Position numbers and translations under genes: made by a program. A stretch of DNA of 64,000 bases from an uncultured Oscillospiraceae bacterium (GTDB taxonomy: Bacteria; Bacillota; Clostridia; Oscillospirales; Acutalibacteraceae), in contig UQFO01000001.1 in NCBI GenBank assembly GCA_900540275.1, forward strand, positions 124,001-188,000, in the 5' to 3' direction. The notes below the pieces were generated by a model, which ran no database searches, had not been told where the DNA came from, and saw only the letters and a program-made list of their open reading frames with translations. This document shows positions 40,707 through 48,773 of the stretch, piece by piece; the stretch's first letter is position 1, and each line of letters opens with the position of its first letter.

Positions 40707-42905
40707 CTATTCAAATTGCGGGAGCTGGTCTTTCAGAATGTAGTAGGAGGGCTTTAAGCGCTCATGATACGTCGGAAGCGTCCATTCCTCCCATGTATAT
40801 GTGCCGCTGAGCTTGATTTCCTGCTCGGATTTGGAATCATAAATCCCCATGCCGACCGCCCAGTCGTCCGTATCCATCGCAACAATGTTCTGCATGGTAT
40901 AGAAATCGTCCATAACCTGCTTGCCCGACGGATCCATTACGTTTAGAAGCTGCCACGGGATTTTGATTTCCAGCGCGCCGTCCCTGTAGCAGAAGTCCGC
41001 GAGCGAATCGTAATCCTCCGCGTCCGGGTTTGCGTTGCCGTAGGTAAGCTTGCCCGTTTCATACGAGCCGAAGGGGATAACGGTGTTTTTCGGCGGGACG
41101 GTCATTTCATAATTATAGCACATCATCATGTTGTTGAAGCGCCCGGAATTCTTGGTGCGGATGTCATCGACCAGCTCCAGCATTTTATATTGTTCACCGT
41201 AGAGGTAATAAAATACATCATAGTAAGAATCTACCGTAATACGGGAATTGTCCTTGCCGTTGATTCGGATAACAAAATCAGCCGCCTTGTCAAACGTTAC
41301 CTTTTCATCCTTGATACGGAGGTTTCCCTGCTGCGCGATGGTGTCGAGCGGAATCAGCAGCGTGTCGTTATCAAAGTCGTAGGAGTCGGACTTTACCATA
41401 AAATAGACGTATTTCTCGTCGCTCTTCATGTAAAGGCTGCCCGCTGAATTTGTAAGGATAGGGGAATTGTCATTCCAGTCGCCGATATCCCCGTCTACAT
41501 AGCAGGTGCTTTTTTCCTCGCCCGGGTCGAACGCCAATATCCCGAAGTTTTGCTCGTTCGTCTGGTAGTTGCTCCAGAACGGGCGTTTGTCCGGCACGTC
41601 GAACTTGACGTTGTTCCAGGTCCGCTTGAACCATTCATCCTGCCAGGTAAAGACGATGCCGCCGGCGTAGTTTTCCTCATACATCGACTTGAACATATCC
41701 AGCAGCATTTCCGCCTGGTCGGTTTCGCTCACGCCGCCCTGGTTGTAGCCCATGATGCTTTCATGCGCCTTGCCGCGCGACGTCGGAATGCCGAACTCCG
41801 CGACGATAATCGGCATAGTGTGCGCAAGCTTCAAGTCCTTCAAATACGCGCGGTAGGGGTTTACCTTCCCGTCGGGGTCTATATAATTGATATAGTCCTC
41901 CTGATAGTTGAACGAGTCCGGGTAATAGGGGTAAACGTGATAGGAGGCAAACTGCCCGGGGAGGAACCCGTCGCGGCTTTTTATATTTTCCATATTGACC
42001 GTCGTGCGGTCCTCGTCCTCATGCGGCTCGTTTGGGTGGGAAATCGGGTCCGTCGTCACCCAGTTCGCAAACGCTACAGGCACCTGCACGCCGTATTCCT
42101 TCGTCTGCCGCTCAATGACCTTGTCGCCGACGCTGCACAAGAACGACTCAAACGGTGTGGCGCTCATCGTATAGAGGTAATTTCCCTCATACTCGTTTTT
42201 GTCGGGATTATTGTTGTTCGTGTTGTCTACGAGGTTCGGGTCCCATTCAATACCGATAATCCAGCCGGCAAGGTATTTCGATACATCCGCCGTATATTCG
42301 CCGGAGGCAAAGCCCGCGCGCGCCGGCAGCGTTTTATTTCCGTGGAGCACGTCTACAAGGTCGAGCGCGTCCTGCGTGAAGTCCTCCGCAATTTTTCCAT
42401 TTTGGGCGTACACGTCTGATAAAGCCTGTACGTCCGCCTCGTCTATCCAGACGCCCTGGAACAGATAGAGCGGTTTTTTCGCCTGTTCGTTAAAGTCGTA
42501 CAGAGCATTATAGAACTGCGGGCGCAGCGTTGTGTAAACGCGGATGCAGTTGACGTTCATATCGCTAATCTGCTGGAACCAGCGGTAGTAATCCTCATAG
42601 CTGATGGTAAGCTCGCCGGGGAACAGGCCGGGCTCGCCCGCGCCGATATTCACGCCCTTAAGGAACTCCTTTTTCCATTCCCCGTTTTGGTAAAAATAAA
42701 AGTAGTTGCCCTCCGCCTTGACGCGGTATTTCAGGCTGCCCTGCGTAACATAATCGAAGGAGCTGCCGGACGGCTGGGAAGACGTACCTTCCTCCTCTTC
42801 GCCGAACGGGCGGATACCGACGCCCCGCAGCAGCCCGGTTTGTATTAAAATAAGCACAACCGCTATAACGGCTACCGCCGCGATGATGATTTTTTTGCTC
42901 TTCAT
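40707..42905 (-). CDS. Membrane-anchored glycoside-hydrolase-like protein, copy 2
   Basis: 732 residues with one N-terminal membrane helix (about 5-25) and an AAGGAG ribosome site eight bases before the ATG. The barrel-like domain holds 'FLKGVNIGAG', 'NCIRVYTTLRPQFYNAL', Glu220 in 'IIGIEWDP', Glu370 in 'VAEFGIPTSRG' and 'WQDEW' at 421-425. A C-terminal beta-rich domain follows (about 470-720). It is a clear paralogue of its downstream neighbour, with both acidic residues kept. The likely role is hydrolysis or transglycosylation of the exopolysaccharide outside the membrane. No biochemical assignment is possible from sequence alone. Confidence 0.65.
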   Translation of the reverse strand: MKSKKIIIAAVAVIAVVLILIQTGLLRGVGIRPFGEEEEGTSSQPSGSSFDYVTQGSLKYRVKAEGNYFYFYQNGEWKKEFLKGVNIGAGEPGLFPGELTISYEDYYRWFQQISDMNVNCIRVYTTLRPQFYNALYDFNEQAKKPLYLFQGVWIDEADVQALSDVYAQNGKIAEDFTQDALDLVDVLHGNKTLPARAGFASGEYTADVSKYLAGWIIGIEWDPNLVDNTNNNNPDKNEYEGNYLYTMSATPFESFLCSVGDKVIERQTKEYGVQVPVAFANWVTTDPISHPNEPHEDEDRTTVNMENIKSRDGFLPGQFASYHVYPYYPDSFNYQEDYINYIDPDGKVNPYRAYLKDLKLAHTMPIIVAEFGIPTSRGKAHESIMGYNQGGVSETDQAEMLLDMFKSMYEENYAGGIVFTWQDEWFKRTWNNVKFDVPDKRPFWSNYQTNEQNFGILAFDPGEEKSTCYVDGDIGDWNDNSPILTNSAGSLYMKSDEKYVYFMVKSDSYDFDNDTLLIPLDTIAQQGNLRIKDEKVTFDKAADFVIRINGKDNSRITVDSYYDVFYYLYGEQYKMLELVDDIRTKNSGRFNNMMMCYNYEMTVPPKNTVIPFGSYETGKLTYGNANPDAEDYDSLADFCYRDGALEIKIPWQLLNVMDPSGKQVMDDFYTMQNIVAMDTDDWAVGMGIYDSKSEQEIKLSGTYTWEEWTLPTYHERLKPSYYILKDQLPQFE

Positions 42906-42948
42906 ATGATGAACTCCTTATCGGTTATGTCCTTGCAGTAATCTGAAG

Positions 42949-44394
42949 CTATTTCTTGCCGGCGTTTCCGGTACTGCTGGTGTTGAAGTCCTGCCGTTTG
43001 ATTTGCCCCCAGGTGTTTTTCAGCTGAGGGTAACGCAAAATGCCCTCCATACGGAAGATGGTGACGAGCTGCCGGTAGCCGAAGTTTTCGAGAATCGCGT
43101 ACAGCGTGAGCGTCATGACCTGCTTGGCCGACATGCGCTCCTGGCGGGTTTTCTGTTCCAGAATCAAACCGCCGAGTGAAATGACGATGCCAAGCCCGAT
43201 TGCAAGGAACAGGTACAGGAGGAAGAATTGCAGGCTCAGCTCGCCCAAAAAGAGGGAAAGCGGGATAATCAGGTAGCCGAGCACCTCAATCGGTGCGCCG
43301 AGCCATTCGAAAATCCAGCTGTAGGGGATAGAGAACAGTCCGACCGCCCCGTAAAAGGGGTTTAAAATCATCTTTTTATGATGGAACAGCGTGTCTGTCA
43401 GCCCGATGTGCCAGCGCCTTCTCTGGCTGCGCAAATCCTTCAGGGACATCGGCCCCTGCGTCCAGCAGACGGCGTCCTCACAGAATACGATGTTGTATTT
43501 TCTTTTCAGCTTGCCGCGCCTGAGCTTTTCGTGGATGCGCACGACAATTTCCATGTCCTCGCCGACGGTACCGTTTTTGTAGCCGCCTACGTCGATGACC
43601 GTCTGCTTGTTGAACACGCCGAACGCGCCTGAGACAATCAGCAGGGAATTGTTCATGCTCCAGCTGACGCGGCCCGCGAGGAACGCGCGGAAATATTCGA
43701 CTATCTGGAACTTTTCGACCGCTTTTTCCGGCATGGTAAAGCTTTTCCATTCACCCTTTTCAATAACCGCTCCGTTTGCAATACGGACGAGCCCGCCCGC
43801 GACGACCGTAGAGGAATCCTTCATAAACTCGGTCGCAAGCTTTAGCACGGCGTCCTTCTCAATACGGGAATCGGCGTCCAGGCAGACGAACAGGGGATAG
43901 ACTGAAACGTTGATGCCGGCGTTTAAAGCGTCCGACTTACCGCCGTTTTCCTTGTCTACATAGATAAGCCTGGGGTATTTCGCGTTGTAATAAACCCCGC
44001 GGATTTCCTTGGTCGGGATAGACACCTTGATGGAGTGCTCTATTTTATAAAGCCCGAACGCGCTTATTATTTTGTCATGCGTCGAGTCGGTCGAGCCGTC
44101 GTTTACGACAATCAGCTCAAATTCCGGGTAATCGAGCTCCATCAGCGCGTGGATATTATCCACGATATGCGCTTCCTCGTTATGCGCGGGAACGAGAATG
44201 GAAATCGGCATCAGGTTTTCGGAATCGATGTAATTGATATAATCGTCCGCCGGCTTGCGCTTGCGGTGCTTTGTAATCTGCCGGTATGAAAACACGAGCT
44301 GCAGCACGTAGATAATGCTCAGCAGCAGGGTAAAGACCATACAGAAAATATTGAAGTAATAAATAAAGACGCGCACGGCGTTCATAAAATTCAT
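42949..44394 (-). CDS. Processive family 2 glycosyltransferase (polysaccharide synthase)
   Basis: 481 residues. A membrane helix at about 15-37 is followed by the GT-A catalytic domain: 'ILVPAHNEEAHI', Asp99 in 'VVNDGSTDST', DAD at 173-175, 'GEDMEI' at 278-283 and QRRRW at 324-328. The D, D, D, QxxRW set is the signature of processive beta-glycan synthases such as PgaC, BcsA and hyaluronan synthase. Three or more C-terminal helices (about 345-430) form the pore. No PilZ domain is present, so c-di-GMP is not sensed by the enzyme as in BcsA. It is coupled to the HEAT gene by a four-base overlap. The polymer is unknown. Confidence 0.88.
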   Translation of the reverse strand: MNFMNAVRVFIYYFNIFCMVFTLLLSIIYVLQLVFSYRQITKHRKRKPADDYINYIDSENLMPISILVPAHNEEAHIVDNIHALMELDYPEFELIVVNDGSTDSTHDKIISAFGLYKIEHSIKVSIPTKEIRGVYYNAKYPRLIYVDKENGGKSDALNAGINVSVYPLFVCLDADSRIEKDAVLKLATEFMKDSSTVVAGGLVRIANGAVIEKGEWKSFTMPEKAVEKFQIVEYFRAFLAGRVSWSMNNSLLIVSGAFGVFNKQTVIDVGGYKNGTVGEDMEIVVRIHEKLRRGKLKRKYNIVFCEDAVCWTQGPMSLKDLRSQRRRWHIGLTDTLFHHKKMILNPFYGAVGLFSIPYSWIFEWLGAPIEVLGYLIIPLSLFLGELSLQFFLLYLFLAIGLGIVISLGGLILEQKTRQERMSAKQVMTLTLYAILENFGYRQLVTIFRMEGILRYPQLKNTWGQIKRQDFNTSSTGNAGKK

Positions 44395-45695
44395 TCGGTT
44401 GTGCCGCCCCCTTCACCATTTTGTGAGCTTTGTTTCTCCCCGTTTTGGGGAACGTCCTGCAAAACAGGGGAGGGCGCGGACGGTTCCGCCGCGGCAGCCG
44501 CTTGGGTATCCGCATCTTTGGAAGCGCCAAAAAGCCCTCCTGCGGCTTCGTTTTTATCTCCCATGGAAGCGTGCCGCTCCTCCAGGATTTCCTTTGCTTC
44601 CTTATTTGGGTTGATGTCGTATTTTTTGTAAAGCGCGTATTTTACCGCGTCTGATGCAAATTTATCGTAGCCATTCAGCACCGCTTCGATGTGCTCCCAG
44701 GTCCTGTCGCATTCGACAAGCGTTTTGGCGGCGTTAAAGCGCACCCACCATTCCTTGTCCTGTGTCGCCTCTTCCAGCGCGCTGAGGCAGTTTTTCGTGT
44801 GCAGGACGCCAAGCTCCTTCACGGCGGTTGCGCGCACGACCCAGTTTTGGTCGCGCGAGGCTGTAATGAGCGCCTGCTCGTATTCCTTCTTGCCTATCTT
44901 TCCAAGCGCCTTGATACACGCAATTTTGATATTGTTGTTTTTGCTGTCCGTGCCTTCGATATACATATCCTCAAACTCGGTAAATCTGAAGTCCGAAATC
45001 CCCTTGATAATCGTTGACTTGATGTAATCGTCGTCGCACTGCTCAAAGATACGCCTTGCAAGCGAAAGCATATCGCCGCCGTATACGTCGAGCAGCTCCA
45101 GGATAATCCGGTGGGAATACCGGTAGTTCTTTTCACAGTTTATAATAAACTGCGCGACGGATTCCTCGTCCCCAAAGGCGGAAAGCGCCATGGCCGCGTT
45201 GTAGGAAACGTCCGCGTTCCTCACATCCATCAGCTTGCGGATTTCCGGGATTTCATCCTCGCCGCCGAAGGTGGCTATTTTCCTGCAGGCAAACGCTTTT
45301 TCATACTGGTTTCCGTCATGCAGCATATCACGGTAGAAATCAAGCGGGACAATCTGGTCGTTCAGGTAACAGGCTGCGGCCTTCTGCTCGTCGTCATACT
45401 GCTCCAGGAACAAAACATCCAAAATCCGGTCAGACATAATGTCCATCCTCATCTGGTCGTCCCCTACAAATTCCTTGAGCGCCTCAGTCTCTGTTTTCAA
45501 AGTGGACTGCGTTGGGTAATTTAAAATCATGCCGAGGGAATTGTCTATGTATTCGACGGCGGCGAAATGCTTCTTGGCATGGGACTCCTGTCCCTCTGCT
45601 AGGGAAAACAGCCAAAGCAGCTCCGCCACAATGACAAGCACGCATATAATGATACCTAAAATAGCAATCTGTTCATAGCTCATGGCGGAATTCAT
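44391..45695 (-). CDS. Membrane-anchored HEAT-repeat protein
   Basis: 434 residues from ATG 45695 (MNSAMSYEQ); ATG 45683 is an alternative, and the longer frame enters the upstream gene. One N-terminal membrane helix ('IAILGIIICVLVIVAELLWLFSL'-like) is followed by about eight HEAT-type helical repeats on the cytoplasmic side ('KLMDVRNADVSYNAAMALSAFGDEE', 'CIKALGKIGKKEYEQALITASRDQNWVVRATAVKELG') and a Pro/Ala/Ser-rich tail. HEAT arrays are protein-protein scaffolds. Its position and coupling with the glycosyltransferase suggest that it is a subunit or regulator of the synthase. Confidence 0.75.
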   Translation of the reverse strand: MNSAMSYEQIAILGIIICVLVIVAELLWLFSLAEGQESHAKKHFAAVEYIDNSLGMILNYPTQSTLKTETEALKEFVGDDQMRMDIMSDRILDVLFLEQYDDEQKAAACYLNDQIVPLDFYRDMLHDGNQYEKAFACRKIATFGGEDEIPEIRKLMDVRNADVSYNAAMALSAFGDEESVAQFIINCEKNYRYSHRIILELLDVYGGDMLSLARRIFEQCDDDYIKSTIIKGISDFRFTEFEDMYIEGTDSKNNNIKIACIKALGKIGKKEYEQALITASRDQNWVVRATAVKELGVLHTKNCLSALEEATQDKEWWVRFNAAKTLVECDRTWEHIEAVLNGYDKFASDAVKYALYKKYDINPNKEAKEILEERHASMGDKNEAAGGLFGASKDADTQAAAAAEPSAPSPVLQDVPQNGEKQSSQNGEGGGTTE

Positions 45696-45702
45696 CTGCT
45701 TT

Positions 45703-48700
45703 CTAATAGTTAGATGTAAAGTAACGCTGCAGGATTTTGAAGCTTGCCTTTTGGCGGAATACATATTCAGGCTGCGTCCACGCGGACCATTTGAAAGTCT
45801 TGTACCCGCCGGATTTTTTGCTTTCCGGGAAGATATACGCCGTGTCTTTGCTGCCCTTGTCGGCAATCAGTACGGAGAAGATGATGCCGTCGGTGCTCAT
45901 CGTCTGCAAGCCGAATGCGTCCTTATCGATTTCCTTCTGGCTTCTGGTGTCGTTTAACACGAGCATTTTGGACGGGTCGGTGATGTTGAGCAGGCTCAAG
46001 GGAATGCGCAGATGGATGGTGGAGCCCGTCTGGTAGAAGTGGTTCGCGCTGTCGTCGAACGGCCCGTAAACAAGCTGGCATACGTAATCGTATTTCCCTT
46101 TATACGTTTCCTTTGAGCTGTATTTCCCGTTGCTGCGGTTGTAGCTCGGTATTACATAGAGCGCCGCCGTGTTCTTGCTTTCAAACTTGACGGTATATTC
46201 CATACCGGAGAGGCTCGTCGCAAAGTAGTCGGAATCATAAAGATATTCGCCGTTGTTTCTCTGGTAGGTATCCAGCCCGATTATCAGCTGCTCCTGGTCG
46301 TAATTGATTTCGCTGTCAAAGACTGCCGTTACATATAGGTAAGAAGGGTCTATAGAGACCTGCATCTCCTGCATACGGCCAGTGTCCTTGACGCTCATGC
46401 CAATTTCTCCCGAATTCTTCGGTTCAATCGAAACGACGCCGGTGTTCTGCATATAGTCGAGCATGTCATGCCAGAGGGGATTGTCCTTTTCCGGCAGGAT
46501 AAACTTCGACTGCTCATCGGACAGCTTGCTCCAGCAATCGGCGAAGTCCCCAATCAGGCCGCCAAGGTATCCTTCGGTGTCCACCGCCTGCAGCATACGG
46601 ACAAGTCCGTTGCCCTGCTGGGTTTCCGTCAGGCCGTTGATGGAGGTTTCCTTTTCAAAGGCGTTGGTGTTGGTGGACAGCACAATATTGTCCGCCAGCA
46701 CGGGATAGTCCGTATGGAGCTTCTTTACCTCACGGACATAGCCGCCATAGGCAAAGGTACCCGACGCGTCGGTGTAATCGCCAAACAAATCTTTCGTATG
46801 GTTCAATAACAGGTCGTCGTAAGGCGTAAGCGGGTAAGAAACGAAGAACGAACCGCCCGTTTTATCGGACGCGTCCAGGCTGTTCAAATCGAAGCTTACG
46901 CTTTCATAGTCAAGCACCCAGCCGGAGCCGCCGATTAGGCGGGGGTTACCCGCGGCGCCCACAGGCGTAATGTATTCAAACGTTTTTTGCTGGTATAAGT
47001 AGATATAATCGCACAGCTCCGCCATCAGCGCCTGTGCCGCGCTGCCTCCGTAGACGGAAATGTAATCGCCCTGGTAATCTGCCGGGCTCCTGTTTTCCTC
47101 ATTGATTGCTTTTATGGTTTCCAAGGAGTCGTCAATCTGCGCGATAAAGCCAATCAGGTAAGCGGCCGCGTCGATTGAGTAGGTTCGTTTTTCCTTCTGT
47201 TCGGCAGCTTCACTGTTTTTGCCATGTATACTGTTAATGACATACTCAATATATTTTTTGATTTCCTTTTTTGGCTCGTCATAAACCGCCTGGTCGCCCG
47301 TTACCGTGTTGGGAAGAGGGATGGTCTGTAAAAAGTAAACGGGCTGCTCCGGATTTTCCAGGTTGTGCTCACACAGCGCGCGGTAGAATTCCGGCGGCAT
47401 CAGGTCATAAGCGCGTACGGTATTGCCGCCCATTTCGGCGATTTGTTTAAAATAATCCTGATAAACGGAAATATCCCGGGTGTCATCCCCGATGCCGTCT
47501 CCGGGCATTACGCCGTTTACGTTAAAGCCCTTGACAGGGAACGCCTGCCATTCATCGCCGTTTTTCAGCTGGAACCCGTTGCCCTCGATTCGGAAGCTCG
47601 CCTGGCTGTTTGGAGCTGGCTGGACGACATTTTCTTTATTCTCTTTTGTCTGCTTTAAAATCGTATCCATTAAGGGCGTGTAGAAGTTCCAGTAAAAATT
47701 TGTGATGTCGCCCGCGCGCTCATAGCTGAACATCTGGTAAAGGTTCAGCGAAAACAGGAAATGCGAATAACGCTCAAACGAAACATAATCGTTGAAATCG
47801 CCCGCGAAATAATAGGCGGGGGCCTTCGCGTTTTTGGTGCGCACAACCGCGGGAAAATCCGTCTCGTTGGAGATTTTACCGAATTTTTCTTTGCCGCTGT
47901 CGTTCAAATTCATGCGGTAGCTTGCGATGGTTTCGGTGCCGTACTCCGGTGTGACGATTTCAAACCAGTTATAATAATTGACGGCGTGCTTGCCGAATTC
48001 CTTCTCGTAATCGGGATTGATGCTGATAGAAAGCATGTCTCCGTCAAAATCCTTTTCCTCGAGCACGATGATTTCTTCCTTTTCCGAAACGAGCAGCATT
48101 CCCGCGCCCTTATAGTCCCAGGGCCGCCCGAACTGGCTTTCGTGGAGCGACTGCGCCCAGGTGGGAACATCCGACAGGTCTGCCATATCTGTGATATAGC
48201 GTCCGGTCCATCCCGTATACTTAAAGCCAAAAGTGCTTTGCAGCTCGCCCTTGACAGAATCCTCCGTTGCGCTTGCGAGGATATCGGTCTCCGCAATCAG
48301 CGTCGCGCCGTTTTCATGCGCGACCGCGGCGGCGGAAATATCATCATAGGAAATCCCCTTGTTGCCGTCCTTTGTGTTTTTTGTATCCGCGCCGTACGCG
48401 TCCGCAAGGTAAACCATGTCGGGCGTGCGCCCCAGGTTCGCCATGCTTTTTTCCTCAGGCTGTAAGTCGCCGCTGAGCACGGAGCCGTAATAGTCCGTTT
48501 CATAATCGTAGGCGTTGCCAGTCTGTGGGTTTTTATATTTGAGCGTGTCGAGCAGCCAAAACAGGCCGTAGTGCTTTCGGAAACTCAAGATGGGGTCGTC
48601 TGCCGTACCGGAAGCGCCCGCGGGCACCGTTTTGTCCAGCACAACAATATCAAGCGGGGAAGAGGGGATTAAGAACCAGCCGCCGAAAATGATAATGGCG

Positions 48701-48765
48701 AGCAGCAATATTGCTGCCGGTATGATAAAATACGGCTTTAAAAACCGTTTCGCTTTTTCTTTCAT
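45703..48765 (-). CDS. Large membrane-anchored glycoside-hydrolase-like protein, copy 3 (catalytic motifs lost)
   Basis: 1020 residues. An N-terminal membrane helix ('YFIIPAAILLLAIIIFGGWFL') leads to an extra N-terminal domain of about 330 residues ('DIVVLDKTVPAG', 'MVYLADAYG', 'AHENGATLIAE'), Rossmann/GATase-like by eye. Then comes a barrel-like domain related to the two other copies ('FPVKGFNVNG', 'MGGNTVRAYDLMPPEFYRALCEHN') and a C-terminal beta-sandwich. The GxEW, AEFG and WQDEW motifs of the paralogues are missing: the corresponding places read 'IGFIAQIDD', 'VLSTNTN' and 'IGDFADCWSK'. It is therefore probably a non-catalytic binding or guiding protein. Confidence 0.6.
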   Translation of the reverse strand: MKEKAKRFLKPYFIIPAAILLLAIIIFGGWFLIPSSPLDIVVLDKTVPAGASGTADDPILSFRKHYGLFWLLDTLKYKNPQTGNAYDYETDYYGSVLSGDLQPEEKSMANLGRTPDMVYLADAYGADTKNTKDGNKGISYDDISAAAVAHENGATLIAETDILASATEDSVKGELQSTFGFKYTGWTGRYITDMADLSDVPTWAQSLHESQFGRPWDYKGAGMLLVSEKEEIIVLEEKDFDGDMLSISINPDYEKEFGKHAVNYYNWFEIVTPEYGTETIASYRMNLNDSGKEKFGKISNETDFPAVVRTKNAKAPAYYFAGDFNDYVSFERYSHFLFSLNLYQMFSYERAGDITNFYWNFYTPLMDTILKQTKENKENVVQPAPNSQASFRIEGNGFQLKNGDEWQAFPVKGFNVNGVMPGDGIGDDTRDISVYQDYFKQIAEMGGNTVRAYDLMPPEFYRALCEHNLENPEQPVYFLQTIPLPNTVTGDQAVYDEPKKEIKKYIEYVINSIHGKNSEAAEQKEKRTYSIDAAAYLIGFIAQIDDSLETIKAINEENRSPADYQGDYISVYGGSAAQALMAELCDYIYLYQQKTFEYITPVGAAGNPRLIGGSGWVLDYESVSFDLNSLDASDKTGGSFFVSYPLTPYDDLLLNHTKDLFGDYTDASGTFAYGGYVREVKKLHTDYPVLADNIVLSTNTNAFEKETSINGLTETQQGNGLVRMLQAVDTEGYLGGLIGDFADCWSKLSDEQSKFILPEKDNPLWHDMLDYMQNTGVVSIEPKNSGEIGMSVKDTGRMQEMQVSIDPSYLYVTAVFDSEINYDQEQLIIGLDTYQRNNGEYLYDSDYFATSLSGMEYTVKFESKNTAALYVIPSYNRSNGKYSSKETYKGKYDYVCQLVYGPFDDSANHFYQTGSTIHLRIPLSLLNITDPSKMLVLNDTRSQKEIDKDAFGLQTMSTDGIIFSVLIADKGSKDTAYIFPESKKSGGYKTFKWSAWTQPEYVFRQKASFKILQRYFTSNY

Positions 48766-48773
48766 CGTTTCAG

